Shown here: positions 1 to 11,223 of the stretch, piece after piece
Numbering within the stretch: the first letter of the stretch is position 1
How the letters are laid out: each line of letters opens with the position of its first letter
Assembly (NCBI GenBank): GCA_949825025.1
Contig: OX463781.1
Location: forward strand, 42,587,469 to 42,651,468
DNA: 64,000 bases
Source: Siphlonurus alternatus
Lineage: Eukaryota; Arthropoda; Insecta; Ephemeroptera; Siphlonuridae
Direction: 5' to 3'
Made by a program: the position numbers and the translations under genes
The notes under the pieces: model-generated
Told to the model about the DNA's origin: nothing
What the model saw: only the letters and a program-made list of their open reading frames with translations
Database searches by the model: none

Positions 1-320
1 TTTTTTTTTTTTTTATGTTAACTGAGACTTAAAAATTTAATTCCAGTTGGGCTTATGTTTGATCTGCGGTACGTGCCTATATATATTTGAATTATTAAAA
101 TTATTACATTTTCACTCCAGCTCCCAGTTCACAATATTCCTCCTAGCAATAGTAGCAATATTATAACATGACACCTCACATTTTGTCAGCATTTCGCAGG
201 GTCGCGTGTCACATTACGTACAGCTAAGGGCTTAAAATTTTTATAAGATGATTCATATTTTATTTCAATATGTAAGAGGATAAATAATATATTGAATTTC
301 GTGATTAAAATACACATTTT
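1..320. repeat. Dispersed repeat, copy 1 (partner at 9842-10146)
   Basis: Long near-identical match in the same orientation to 9842-10146, with small indels only. It begins with a T run, then the segment 'CAGTTGGGCTT' and 'TTTGATCTGCGGT', which at the second copy forms the right arm of a hairpin element (9680-9922). The match continues about 230 bases past the hairpin, so the repeated unit is larger than the hairpin. The window edge cuts this copy. No coding potential is seen. Confidence 0.8.
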
Positions 321-365
321 AGAAAGTCGCCCCCCCTTGCAAATCGGCGGTGCCAGCGATTGTTT

Positions 366-792
<427 letters not shown>

Positions 793-932
793 GACAGAGA
801 GAGCTACTTGATTGGAAGTGATAGGAGGAGGAGAAGTGTTGCTGATCACCATGGCAATGAAATGTAATACGAAAAAGAATATGCGCAGAAGTTTTTTTTT
901 TTATTATTTATATGATTACACAAAAAAAAAAA

Positions 933-1066
933 AAAAACAAACAAACAAACAAACAAATAAATAAATAAATAAATAAATAAATAAATTAATAAATAAATAA
1001 GTAAATAAATAAATAAATGAATAGATAAATAAATAAATAAATTAATTAATTAATAAATAAACAAGT
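933..1066. repeat. (AAAC)n/(AAAT)n low-complexity tract
   Basis: A run of A, then AAAC units, then many imperfect AAAT units (variants AAAG, AATT). Simple sequence only. Confidence 0.9.
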
Positions 1067-1111
1067 AAATTATTTTTTATATAAATAATACGCATTTAAT
1101 ATAAAAGTTGA

Positions 1112-1283
1112 GCGTGGCGCAGTGCATTGACCATTTGGATCAAGTGAAATCATCGAAGCCAAGCAACATCAAGCGTGGTTAGTAGTTGGATGAGTAAAAT
1201 TAGAGGTAAAATTAGATGTTTTCCACGTTTTCTTTAGTCTCACCTATCTCTGCGAATGCTGGGAATTACCATTCTTCCTTCCT
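1112..1283 (+). mobile_element. 5S rRNA-derived SINE, internally deleted copy
   Basis: Starts with 'GTGGCGCAGTGCATTGACC', followed by a 5S-like head ('ATCATCGAAGCCAAGCAAC', 'GTGGTTAGTAGTTGGATG'). It then jumps to the family's 3' part ('AGTCTCACCT', 'GCGAATGCTGGGA'). The same elements occur in order in the copies at 1665-4712, 15395-15733 and 59532-59908. The middle of the body is missing here. Confidence 0.75.
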
Positions 1284-1664
1284 CCCCCCCCCCCATGATC
1301 CCTACATATTACCCATGCCTCGATTTTCAAGTTCATAGGAGTGTTCCTTGTATGAAAAATTAATAGGTTATCCAATCCAAAAATAGGAGATAATTTCTAA
1401 TATCCATAACCTAGTATAGGTCAATTCATAGTCAATTCAGGCGCGTGGTAATTAAAAAGATGAATATTATAGGTACACAAAACAAACCTAATGACGTAAA
1501 AATATCTAAAAATTTACTCCTCAATGACTTGCCTTTATTATTGCATTGAATATGCATTGATAGGTTGTTTTGCATTTTTCCAACTATTATGTAGTTTTCT
1601 ATGCACAATTTTCAAAAACTTTTGGAATGAGATTTATTTTTTATTTTTATGATTATATATTTTT
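1284..1664. other. Unassigned AT-rich stretch
   Basis: A short C run near 1288, then AT-rich unique-looking sequence. No exon, RNA or repeat is recognised. Confidence 0.5.
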
Positions 1665-1864
1665 ACTGCAGAGATACACCCCGGCCTAAAAGCTTAGAGC
1701 TCGGGCGGCGCAATAGATAGGGATAAGGTAGGGAGAAGATGGTGTCCACAGTCTGTTAAGCATCCCAGCATTCGCTGAGGTGAGACTGGGGGAACCTTGG
1801 AAATCCTCAGTAAAGATGGACATCTCTGTTTTTTATTAATGGACCAGAGCGATGTCCAAAGTAC
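1665..1864 (-). mobile_element. 5S-derived SINE, 3' part, split by the foldback insertion
   Basis: On the minus strand this is the 3' half of the 5S-derived SINE: 'CCCAGCATTCGCTGAGGTGAG' reads as 'CTCACCTCAGCGAATGCTGG' on the minus strand, near the segment for 'GATGTCCAAAG'. It stops at 1864 and resumes at 4521 with the rest of the same element. The 2.66 kb between is the foldback element, so this SINE is older than that insertion. Confidence 0.8.
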
Positions 1865-4520
1865 GGGTTCTTAGCAAATAACCGTGCATTTTGTTATATA
1901 AGCTTGAAACTTTCAGGAATCATTAATTTGGTCATAAGAACCAAAATAAAATCCGGTGCCCGAAAATTGCACCACCCTTTCAACCCCTGGGAGAGTTTCA
2001 AATTGGTGCCTCTGAAAACCCGGGAAATATTTTTTACTGGTCAAACAAGGATCGGGATAAAAAAGTTTTTCAACCAAAAGTTGCTTGAAATAATTACATA
2101 AGTGTCCCTGATTTTTTCCAAAATGCTGTGTTGCCAAATAGAGCACCGACGTTGCCAAATATGCGTAAAATCTGTCTATTATTGTCTATTCATGGAATAT
2201 TGCGTAAGGACCGTGCAATATGTACCTGAGGACTGAAAATTTTAGGGATGATACATTAGGTCATACAAACATTAAAAAAAATCAGTACCTAAAAATTTGA
2301 GCCCCTTTGCCCAACTGCGGATGTTTCAAAACGGTGATTTTGATGACTTGTTTAATGAATTAAAAATTCATATGTGTATTGAACTAAAACATTTTTCTGT
2401 TGCAAAACTGCACTAGGGACGATTTTAAAAGTGTCCCTAATTTTTTTCAAAAATGCTGCGTTGCAAAATCTCTTCATATTGTGAGACATTGTGTATTTAG
2501 ATAGTGCCTGGTTGATGCATTATTATTTTATATAGCCACTAATAATTCACACATTTTTTTTCTGACACCGTCTTATCAAGGGCAAATTGTAAAATTTATG
2601 GAGGGGGGGGGAATTTGTCCCAGAATATTCCGAAATACAAGGGAGTGTAACCTACATCAATCACCAGCGCCACCTCTCCAAGCGCGAATAACATAATAAA
2701 CTATACTTTGCGTTGCAGCATACGTACGGCACTCATTCTCCAAGATCAAATCAAAAGGCATGGATGGCTTCTTAATATCTTATACTGTGAATTACAATTA
2801 AGCTCTTAATTGGTGTTATGTTAATTAGCATGCTGTGTGGGTCCCTCAAATTATCCCTAAAAAGCTATTTAGTTGTAATATTTGTAACTACTGTATCATA
2901 GCCGCATTGATCGAATACGCGTAGTTGGAAAATTTAATAATATGATCTATTCAAAGTAAATGTGCTTTATTGTAATACATTAGAATTGATTATGACAATG
3001 TTTCTTCTTTTTAAAGTACATAATTTTTATTTCAATAAAAAAATTAATTTTTTATACAAATTGTAAATCAGCTCATATCAAAGACATCCGTAGAAACCTT
3101 GTTGGCAAAAAGGCTCGAATCGTCTACAACAGCATTTTATCACATATTGCATAATATGTATAGATTACAAAGCAACAACATAAACACGGATTTTTTTTTT
3201 TGCGCCAATTAAGTGATAAAATTATAAATATTGAATAGTATAATATACTATATTTAACATAAAATATAATTTGATATATTGGTTTTAATGCGTTTGTTAT
3301 TATATTTTAATACACTACGAGTATCGGCTGATAAATAACGTATTAATATTTAAAAATCATTATTATTATATTTCTGCTTATTTTCACCTTTAATTTTCAG
3401 TATTCCATAATTGCTATTTATGTTTATATAAGGTATAATTTTAACACCGACCAGTAATCAAATATTATAAAAACATCATGCATACAATGTGCTGGTCAAA
3501 TATTAATTGATGTACCCATAACGTGTGCTAATTAACATAAAACTAATTACTTTTTTTATAAAAGTGTTGTTAATCAAAGTATAAGAAAATGAGAAACAAA
3601 ATTCTGCAAGTCCATGCCTTGATTTGATCTGGGAGAATGAGTGCCGTATGTATCCTGCAACGCTAAATAGTATATTATGTCATTCTTTGCGCTCGTAGAG
3701 ATGGCGCTGGCGATTGATGGGGGTTACACTCCCTTGTATTTCGGGATATTCTGGGACAAATTTCCCCCCCCCCCTCCCATAAATTTTATAATTTGCCCTT
3801 GATAAGATGGGGTCAGGAAAAATTTGTGAGAATTATTAGTGGCTTACCAATATAATAATGCATCAACCAGGCACTCTCCAAATACAAAATGTCTCACAAT
3901 ATGAAGATTTTGGCAACGCAGCATTTTTGAAAAAAAATAAGGGACACTTTTAAAATCGTGCCTAGTGCAGTTTTTCAAAAGGAAAATGTTTTAGGTCAAT
4001 GAACATATGGATTTTAAATCCATTAAACAAGTCACCAAAATCACCGTTTTAAAACGTCCGCAGTTGGGCAAAGGGGGCTCAAATTTTTGGGCACCTTTTT
4101 TTTATGTCTGTATGACCCAATGTATCATCCCTAAAATTTTCAGTCCTCAGGCACAAATTGCACGGTTCATACGCAATATGCCAAAAATAGACCATAATAG
4201 ACAGATTTTATGCATATTTGGCAACGTCGATGCTCTATTTGGTAACACAGCATTTTTAAAAAAACAGGGACACTTATGCAATTATTCTAAGCAACTTTTC
4301 TTTGAAAAAATTTTTAATCCCGATCTTTGTTTGACCAGAAAAAAATATTTCCCGGATTTTCAGAGCCACCATTTTGAAACTCTCCCAGGGGTCGAAGGGG
4401 TGGGGCAATTTTTGGGCACCGGATTTTATTTTGGTTTTTATGACCAAATTTATGATTTCTGAAAGTTTCATGCTTTTATCACAAAATGCACGGTTTTGCC
4501 ATATTTCGATGCTAAGGGCC
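1865..4520. mobile_element. 2.66 kb foldback element with roughly 890-bp inverted arms
   Basis: Left arm about 1865-2765 and right arm about 3600-4520 are reverse complements of each other at roughly 85-90% by eye. Matches include 'AACCGTGCATTTTG', 'TGAAACTTTCAG', 'AAAGTGTCCCT', 'GCATCAACCAGGCACT' and 'AAGGGAGTGTAACC' in mirrored order. The centre (2765-3600) is AT-rich and unique. GTAC flanks both ends (1861-1864 and 4521-4524), which may be the target duplication. It interrupts a 5S SINE. Open reading frames in the arms (for example 4007-4462) are mirrored on the other arm and match no protein known to me, so this looks non-autonomous. Confidence 0.8.
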
Positions 4521-4712
4521 GTACTACTGGGGAACCACACACAATTAAGTGCATCACTGCATTGGGTGGAAAGTGAGACGAATTTACCCCAGGGAGGGAG
4601 CAACGTAATTTTTACTTAAAACGGTCACCCATCCAAGTACTAACCACACTCGATGTAGCCTGACTTCAGTGATCTAACGAGAACCGGTCAATACAATGTG
4701 CCATACTCAACC
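4521..4712 (-). mobile_element. 5S-derived SINE, 5' head, split by the foldback insertion
   Basis: Minus strand: the 5S-like head lies at about 4622-4705, with 'GTGGTTAGTACTTGGATGGG' followed by 'TGACCG' as in 5S rRNA. It is preceded by 'GATCACTGAAGTCAGGCT', where 5S genes read GATCACCGAAGTTAAGC. Downstream body segments ('GTAAATTCGTCTCACTTTCC', 'GTGCAGTGATGCACTT'-like) match the copy at 59532-59908. This is the continuation of 1665-1864. Confidence 0.85.
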
Positions 4713-4812
4713 TAAATTATTTAAAATTAATTTTAAATTCAATTACAATAATACTGCCATTACAAGTTGCAAATTTATATTTACAACCTCAAATTATGTA
4801 AAATACTTAAAT

Positions 4813-5002
4813 TAAGATATAAGAGATAATACGGATCATCTATCAGCTGGCTCAATGAAAAAAAAATCCCATTCATAAAAAAAATGTTCTCCTCTGCATC
4901 TCCTATCAGTAGCTAAAATATCAGGTATACAAAAACGAGCTAGTTTTCAAGTTAATAATTATTAAAGTTGACTAATTTAACATGGAAGTTCCATTTCTCC
5001 AT
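4813..5002. mobile_element. Half copy of the GGTAGAGATAA hairpin MITE
   Basis: Contains one arm of the family seen complete at 26513-26877: 'AGAGATAATACGGATCA', 'TTCTCCTCTGCATCTCC', 'TATCAGGTATACAAAAACG', 'GACTAATTTAACATGGA'. The second arm is absent, so this is a truncated relic. Confidence 0.8.
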
Positions 5003-5273
5003 GATTTGTTACAGTTTGAATATATAGTTAACATGAACTTATATGCAACGATATATATGACACTGAAATCGTACGTACATCGTACGAATAACGTAAAATA
5101 TAAGCATTGCATATATGAGCGTTAAGATATATGGAGCGTTAAAATTATTTATCTTATATTATAATTATTGTAAAATTGCAAAGAAATTAAAACCATCAGA
5201 AATTTTATATTAATAACTTATTGTTACTCTACATGACCCGGTAATTAGGATTTAAAATTCTTCCCGGCATTAT

Positions 5274-5435
5274 GAAGCCGGTATTACACGATACAATTTT
5301 TCAAGTTATTGTATACAAATTTTCCATGCAAGAAAATTTCATCTCCATACAAACAAATTTAATGTAGTTCAAGTTTTCTTGCAAGAAAAAATTGTATACA
5401 ATAATTTGACAAATTGTATCCTGTAACACCGGCTT
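5274..5435. mobile_element. Hairpin MITE, AAGCCGGT termini
   Basis: Inverted repeat: 'AAGCCGGTATTACACGATAC' on the left against 'GTATCCTGTAACACCGGCTT' on the right. The arms continue inward ('AATTTTTCAAGTTATTGTA' mirrored by 'ACAATAATTTGACAAATT'). About 160 bases in all; non-coding. Confidence 0.8.
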
Positions 5436-5880
5436 TTCTCTAATTCCAATTAATTAACTGTGAATACCTAATAATATATAATATATTTTTTAATATATAT
5501 GCATACCATGTATTGTAGAATATAACATAGAAAATCTCATAAATCGTCGTTTTTGGCAAAAAAAAAAGAGTGCAAATTAATTAAAACACAAGGGCGTATC
5601 TGGCAGGATAATCGTTCGATTATCGTTCGTTGGATAATTCCAACAGAAAGTCACACCAGCATGGCTTTTTTCGGCATTAAATTATTTTTCTTGGGCGAAG
5701 TTCAGCTTTTATCCTAAAAAATTAATTGAGTAAACACAACTCGATAGATGTTCATGTCGTTTAGCTGTTAGCAATATAAAAATCTAACATTACGACCGAA
5801 AAATAATGATTTTGTGGCAGTTTAAGAGCCAAGAAAATCTTATTTTTGCTGTCCTGAACAATTTCAAAAAAGCCAGATAC

Positions 5881-5910
5881 GATATTATATAGATATATAG
5901 ATAAATATAC

Positions 5911-5985
<75 letters not shown>
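5881..5985. repeat. (AT)n microsatellite
   Basis: Imperfect then perfect AT dinucleotide run. The neighbouring reading frame with I-Y repeats is an artefact. Confidence 0.95.
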
Positions 5986-5988
<3 letters not shown>

Positions 5989-6035
5989 TCGGAAGACCAT
6001 GCACCGTTAAAAAGATAGTAAATAAATATTTTTAA

Positions 6036-6375
6036 TGGACAACATATTATACATGGAAAAAAAATTACTGCAGAAATGAATAGAGGGTACTAAATTATGC
6101 TACTCTGAATTTTTTCAGATTTCTTTGAGACCCAGAATTATTTTTAAATAATTGTTGAAAGTGCGGCCACGCCCCCTGGAGTAGTCAATAGGCGTCCAGT
6201 CCCTATCCTTTTTATTAAGGATTCAGGAGTGCCAACTGAAATCACAGGACTTTCAATAATTATTTAAAAATAGTTCTGGGTTTCAAAAAAATCTGAAAAA
6301 AATCAGAGTAGCATAATTTGGTACATACCCTCTATTCATTTCTGCAATACAATTTTTCATACAGTATGTTGTCCA
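6036..6375. mobile_element. Hairpin MITE, TGGACAAC family, TTAA-flanked
   Basis: A near palindrome of 340 bases flanked by TTAA at 6032-6035 and 6376-6379. Ends are TGGACAACAT and its complement ATGTTGTCCA. Inner arm blocks: 'GAATAGAGGGTAC', 'TCTGAATTTTTTCAGATT', 'GACTTTCAATAATTATTT'. The unpaired centre carries 'GCCACGCCCCCTGGAG'. Related copies: 14106-14437, 7730-8046, 32714-33034, partial ones at 26345, 27055 and 54631. Confidence 0.85.
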
Positions 6376-6379
6376 TTAA

Positions 6380-7729
6380 TTATTTTCTGAAATTTGAATT
6401 GAAAATCAAAAATGAAAAAATTGTGTTTCGTTATAAAGACAAAAACAAAAATGTATTTTTACAAATATAATAATTTCGTAATTATACATTTAAAATTTGT
6501 AATCTCCAGTTACTAAATTTTAAGTATAAATACACGTTTTTAATATTTTTTACATTTATTTTTTGTAAAAACACAAAGAATTATTGTACAGAGGAAATTT
6601 CTAAACTCTTGGGGCTTAATTACTCAATAAAACACAATTTTACATATTTTGTCATATCTGTTTTTTGAATAAACACATTGAAAAAGAGGGTTATTAATTA
6701 ATCCTGTTATAAATAAATATAAGTAAAAATCGATTAAATTTTTATTATTGAAGCAAGCCAAAATGAATTTCAAATTAAAGCTTTCCTCCTCCTTTTCTTA
6801 AAATCTGCTTATAAATATTTACACTTGAAATTGCTAATTAGTATATGAATTCCTGGCATGATAATATAAATATATATTTATGAGACGTATAATATTAATT
6901 AATAATATCAAAGGATTCTACTCGCAATGGTTGTAACAAACCATTGTTAATAATGTCTGTCGCATGAAGACTTTTCCATTGTTAAACATATGGGACGACG
7001 CAGTGCATAATTTTGCCACCAGAGCAGAAAACGTAATATCACTGCTGGCGCTAGGCAACGGTGTCAACTTCATAAGAAACAGTCATTTTCCATAAGTTAA
7101 CATGTAAGTCAGCAACCGTCCCATGTTTTTCCTTTTACGCGGCAGAAATTACACAACAATACTTTGTTTACCAACAACGAGCAGAAGACTTTGAATAATA
7201 TATTCTTAACGATGAATCTCAGTTACTGCTGGAGTCAAAGAATATTTCCCTGCAAACGAATCGATTAAAATAAATTTTAAAAAATCGAGAATGTTCTAAA
7301 AGTTAATCATTTATGGTTTGAGCAAATTCAGTCTTGCAGTTTTCTTACAACAGCTCCATTTCCGGTTTTCATCCATAAGGCCAATGTTAAACTTCTACTT
7401 CAGTTTTCAAAAAACTGATAAGACAGATTCGTTTCAAAATTTGTATACCACCTATTGATGGTGAGTTCTAAGTCCCCTGCATTCAGGCGGTACGATTGCG
7501 AGATCTCAACCTACTGAGATTCATCCTTAAATCTTATTACGTTGTTTTTGTTAGTAATATAATAGCATACCAGAGCCAATCTTCTGCTATAATGTCCAAA
7601 AAGGGCGAAACTTTTAAAACTTGTAATATTTATGAAAAAGCAAACGATTCAATACTGATATAAATTAACAGCTGACGGTAGAAAAAAATGTATTAATATT
7701 GTTATTTATCGTTTAATCTTTATTATAAT
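6380..7729. other. Unassigned AT-rich stretch
   Basis: No exon, RNA gene or recognised repeat is visible in about 1.35 kb. Two long AT-rich blocks sit around 6400-6900; 6950-7200 is slightly richer in GC but has no sustained reading frame. Confidence 0.5.
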
Positions 7730-8046
7730 AGAGTATTGTCCTCAAATTTTTTTACTGCAGAAATGGATAGAGGGTGCAAAGTTATACTACTCTGATTTTT
7801 TTCAGATTTTTTAGAGCCCGGGAACTATTTTTAAAAAATTATTGAAAGTTCTTTTTGTGACGTCACGAGACGCCGCTCCTTAAGAAAAAGATAGGACTTG
7901 CCGCCGCGTGACGTCACAAAAAGGACTTTCAATAATTTTTTAAAAATAGTTCCAGGTCTCAAAAAAATCTGAAAAAAATCAGGGTAGCATAACTTTGCAC
8001 CCTCTATCCATTTCTGCAATAAAAAAAATTGAGGACAATACTCCAT
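7730..8046. mobile_element. Hairpin MITE, GAGTATTG family
   Basis: Near-palindrome with ends 'GAGTATTGTCCTCAA' and 'TTGAGGACAATACTC', inner 'AAATGGATAGAGGGTGC', and a central 'GTGACGTCACGAGACGCCG' mirrored by 'CCGCGTGACGTCAC'. This puts two CRE-type TGACGTCA palindromes in one element. Almost identical copy at 32714-33034 in an EIF3J intron. It ends 25 bases before the first exon of the small membrane-protein gene. Confidence 0.85.
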
Positions 8047-8103
8047 TATTCTTTTGTTGTTTTATGTGCAGGTTGATACTGAGTATAAGAATACTTGCTG
8101 AAA

Positions 8104-8928
8104 ATGTAAGTGATCTTATTTAATTAAATATAACGCCTTTTTATTTTACTTTAATGTAGAGATACCGTCGGTCAGCAGTTTTTTTAGCTAAATTTGATTA
8201 ACATGTAAACCTTTGCAAATTCACAAAAATTCTGATTTTTTTTAATGCAGATATTTGTGCCTAAATGCCATAGAAAAAGTTTCAAAACAATTTAACGAGA
8301 CGATTTTTTATTTAATTAATTTTTTTTAGTTTGTCTCTCCATGGGAATTGAAGCCCTATGCTAAAAATCAAATAAATTAATTTAAAAAAATCAGCTCGTT
8401 AAATTATTTTGAAATTTTTTCTATGGCTTTTAGGCACTAATCATTGTCTCTTAAAAAAATTTCAGATTTTTTGTGAATTTGCTAAGGTTTACATATTAAT
8501 CAAATGAAGCTAAAAAAAAAACAAAAAAAAAGCTGACCGACGTTATCTCTACCTAAATGGTTAGTCAAACTAATTATTATTGAAAAAGACTTAAAATTGT
8601 GTTTATATATTTATTCTAACCTATGACTATATATAATATATTCTATTTCAGGTACCCTAATTTTGAGTGGCATCTTGTGGGAATTATAATGTTCATTCTG
8701 ATCCTCTTCTACTTGATTAAACAACGGGTGACGGAAGACCGTATTGAAGCAGAGAAAGTAAGTCGCCGTCGAAGAATACAACAAAGTCTCGGGGTCGGTC
8801 TTTTTCGAGCTCCACCTCCTTCAGAAAACGTCTCACCTTCGCGAGAGGGCGAAGAGCTTAAGGATTTTTTGAAAGCACGGAATGACAACATAAATCAACA
8901 TAACACGCTGTATGAAGTCTCTGTTTAA
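8104..8928 (+). CDS. Candidate small single-pass membrane protein (92 aa), start codon split by an intron
   Basis: Exon 8072-8105 has a good acceptor (TTTTATGTGCAG) and donor (AAT/GTAAGT). Exon 2 begins at 8652 after TTCTATTTCAG. Joining them makes an ATG from AT at 8104-8105 plus G at 8652, with an in-frame TAA five codons upstream in the first exon. The reading frame then runs to TAA at 8926-8928, giving 92 residues. The protein starts MYPNFEWHLV, followed by one hydrophobic helix (about residues 9-24) and a basic stretch (KQR, then RRRR). The rest is polar, with PPPSENVSPSREGEE. The basic flank predicts N-out, C-in topology. A poly(A) signal follows 20 bases after the stop. The 546-base intron is mostly a hairpin MITE. 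I do not recognise the family. It could be a terminal exon of a larger gene, but the upstream stop favours a complete protein. Confidence 0.55.
8155..8554. mobile_element. Hairpin MITE, GTAGAGATA termini
   Basis: Palindromic arms: 'GTAGAGATACCGTCGGTCAGC' pairs with 'GCTGACCGACGTTATCTCTAC'. Inner matches are 'TTGATTAACATGTAAACC' and 'GTTTACATATTAATCAAA'. It fills most of the intron of the small membrane-protein gene. A half copy lies at 28601-28791. Confidence 0.85.
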
Positions 8929-8947
8929 TTAAAGCATATTTATATAA

Positions 8948-8953
8948 AATAAA
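8948..8953 (+). promoter_or_regulatory. Poly(A) signal AATAAA
   Basis: Canonical AATAAA 20 bases after the stop of the small membrane-protein reading frame. It supports a real 3' end there. Confidence 0.55.
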
Positions 8954-9314
8954 CTTTTCCCTTTATTCTATATCTTAATTATTCTTTCCCTATCCAAGCT
9001 AGCTTTAAAAAAAGGAACCTGATAGGGCAAAATTATTCTTATTTATTATATTTATACAATAGGATGCTGGACATTAATATGTAATTTGTTTTTTTTAAAC
9101 ATTAAAATAATAATAATAATAAGTTATAATATAATAATGGTATACCTTCAATACCGAACCATGTAGCCTGCATTAGTCGCTGCTCGATCTGTACAAGATC
9201 CCTTTACTTACTATAAAATAAAGTAATTCTTGGATCTGTAGATCTGTAGGGATAACTCTGGGGAGTAATTAACCCAACAGGAATGACAGAAGATAGAGCC
9301 TTCATGATTATTCT

Positions 9315-9407
9315 CTCGGATTATTTGCAAGTCATCCTTGCGCAAGGGTCATGCTAATCTTCTCTGTATCGTCCCAATTTTAGTATATGTACTGTCAAAG
9401 TAAGTAC
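9315..9407 (-). pseudogene. U6 snRNA pseudogene
   Basis: On the minus strand the sequence matches U6 closely: 'ACATATACTAAAATTGG' followed by 'GACGATACAGAGAAGATTAG', then CATG and 'CCCTTGCGCAAGGATGAC', including the ACAGAGA box and the AGATTAGCATG segment. The 5' stem-loop is altered (GTACTTACTTTGACAGTAC, where U6 has TTCGGCAG), GCC-to-ACC type changes appear, and the 3' tail after GCAAAT diverges with no terminal U run. It is probably a retroposed or decayed copy. Confidence 0.85.
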
Positions 9408-9679
9408 TAAACATAAAGGGGAAAAAAAGGCATTACAGGTAGTAGAATACTAAATCAACATTTCAAATATTTCAGATTAGATTTATTAATTGAGAGAGGA
9501 AATATCAGTATTTTTTAAAAAAAAAAATAGTAAAATTTATAATTATAAAGATGTTTAAATTAACCAACATGATAATTAACTGTGAAATAAGCGTTCTTTT
9601 TCTAAACAAAGTGTACAAGACGAAAGTTTTGTGCAACTTTATATAAAATATTAAATAAATAATTAATAAAATTAATTGA

Positions 9680-9922
9680 GGCGCCGCACATCAAACGGGA
9701 TTATATCCATCCCCAACTGGGATTCAATTTTTAATCCTCAGTTACTAAAAAAAAAAAAATGTCAGAACACTTTTACACCTATATATTTTGGAAAGTTAAC
9801 TATACTGGTTTTTTCAAATCTAGGTTCAAAAGTGGTCTGATTTTTTTTTTTTTTTATACGTAACTGAGACTTAAAAATTTAATTCCAGTTGGGCTTGGGT
9901 TTGATCTGCGGTGCCTATGTAT
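9680..9922. mobile_element. Hairpin MITE, GGCGCCGCA termini
   Basis: Left 'GGCGCCGCACATCAAAC' and right 'GTTTGATCTGCGGTGCC' are reverse complements apart from a few changes. Inner arms 'CCCCAACTGGGATTCAA' and 'TTAATTCCAGTTGGGC' also pair. The right arm is the start of the dispersed repeat at 9842-10146 and of the window. Confidence 0.75.
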
Positions 9923-10146
9923 ATATTTAAATTATTACAATTATTACATTTTCACTCCAGCTCCCAGTTCACAATATTCCTCCTAGCAATAACATGACAC
10001 CTCACATTTTGTCAGCATTTCGCAGGGTCGCGTGTTACATTACGTACGGCCAAGGGCTTAAAATTTTTATAAGAAGATTCATATTTTATTACAATATGTA
10101 AGAGGATAAATATTATATTGAATTTCGTGATTAAATTACACATTTT
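9842..10146. repeat. Dispersed repeat, copy 2 (partner at 1-320)
   Basis: Matches 1-320 in the same orientation over about 300 bases, including 'TCCAGCTCCCAGTTCACAAT', 'CATTTCGCAGGGTCGCGTG' and 'ATATTGAATTTCGTGATTAA'. Lacks a short 'AGTAGCAATATT' segment present in copy 1. Confidence 0.8.
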
Positions 10147-11223
10147 TGCTTCAAATTTATATATATATATATATATATATACGTTGTTGTTTTCAATTAA
10201 ATTATTTGGAACGATCCTTGATCATTATATTGAAGATATGTTCACAAGTATTATCTTTTATTTAAAGAAATAATAATATGCATATTATAATTATAATATT
10301 ATACACCTATATTTTAATCACAGTATATTAATTACTTTTGCATTTAACTTGGTTGGTCCATGCAACATGTACAATTTTATACACGCATATGCAATATGGT
10401 TCACGCCACTGAGAAAACGAAGATCTTTGGAGACTTTATTTTTTAAAACGTATATATTATTATATAATTGCATGGCCACTGTGTATAATATACGACATGC
10501 ATGCATGCAGTATAATGTGTATATTATATATGACAATTAACTCGAAATTGTGTCACTTTATACAAACACGAACAAAGTTTTTTCACCCTGACGCTTTTTG
10601 TTTATCTTTAATATTTTCAACATATTAATTATTATTAGTATTATTACATTATTAAACTATGAAATGAATAATTCTGAGCATTATTTAGCAAATAACGTAC
10701 ATAATCTATACTTCAGAAAAGTAAAAAAAATATGAGATATTATTAATATCTCATATTTTTTTTTTTTTTACTTTTCTGAAGTATATATATAGTCTTATTA
10801 TAATATATAGTCTTCTCTCAAGAAAGACAATAGTACATTGATCGTTTATTTATTTAGATAAAAATTTGAAAAGTGAATTTATGTCAACTTATCTTTTTTT
10901 TTCTTTAGCTTATTTATTTTATTTTTTTTTTTCATCATTAGTCTATAAATATTCCAAGAAAAAAAATCCTACAGCACGAAGAACCGTCAGAAAACGCGGC
11001 AAATTGTTTTTAAAGAAGCTTCCCAAAATTCCCGCTAGGAGCGCTGTTGGTAGTGCCGAAACGGGGTAGGGTTTCCCTGGGCGCCTCCCGCCGTGGGTTA
11101 ATATGCATCCCAACTGCTGGGTTCCGCCTCACGCATCACTTGGGATTCTCCCGATACTACCGCGAGAACACCACGCCTGGGTTAAAAAGAACACTAGCTT
11201 AGAGAGCGGCTATAGCATATCTA
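10147..11223. other. AT-rich stretch with a perfect short hairpin
   Basis: (AT)n at 10159-10182. A perfect hairpin lies at about 10709-10786, 'TATACTTCAGAAAAGTAAAA' against its complement around 'GAGATATTATTAATATCTC'. 10960-11220 is GC-richer ('GCGCCTCCCGCCGTGGG') with no homology I recognise. No gene is supported. Confidence 0.5.

Noticed and set aside
4007..4462. 151-codon frame in the foldback right arm
   Set aside because: It is mirrored by a frame of similar sequence on the left arm and has no recognisable domain; it follows from the inverted repeat.
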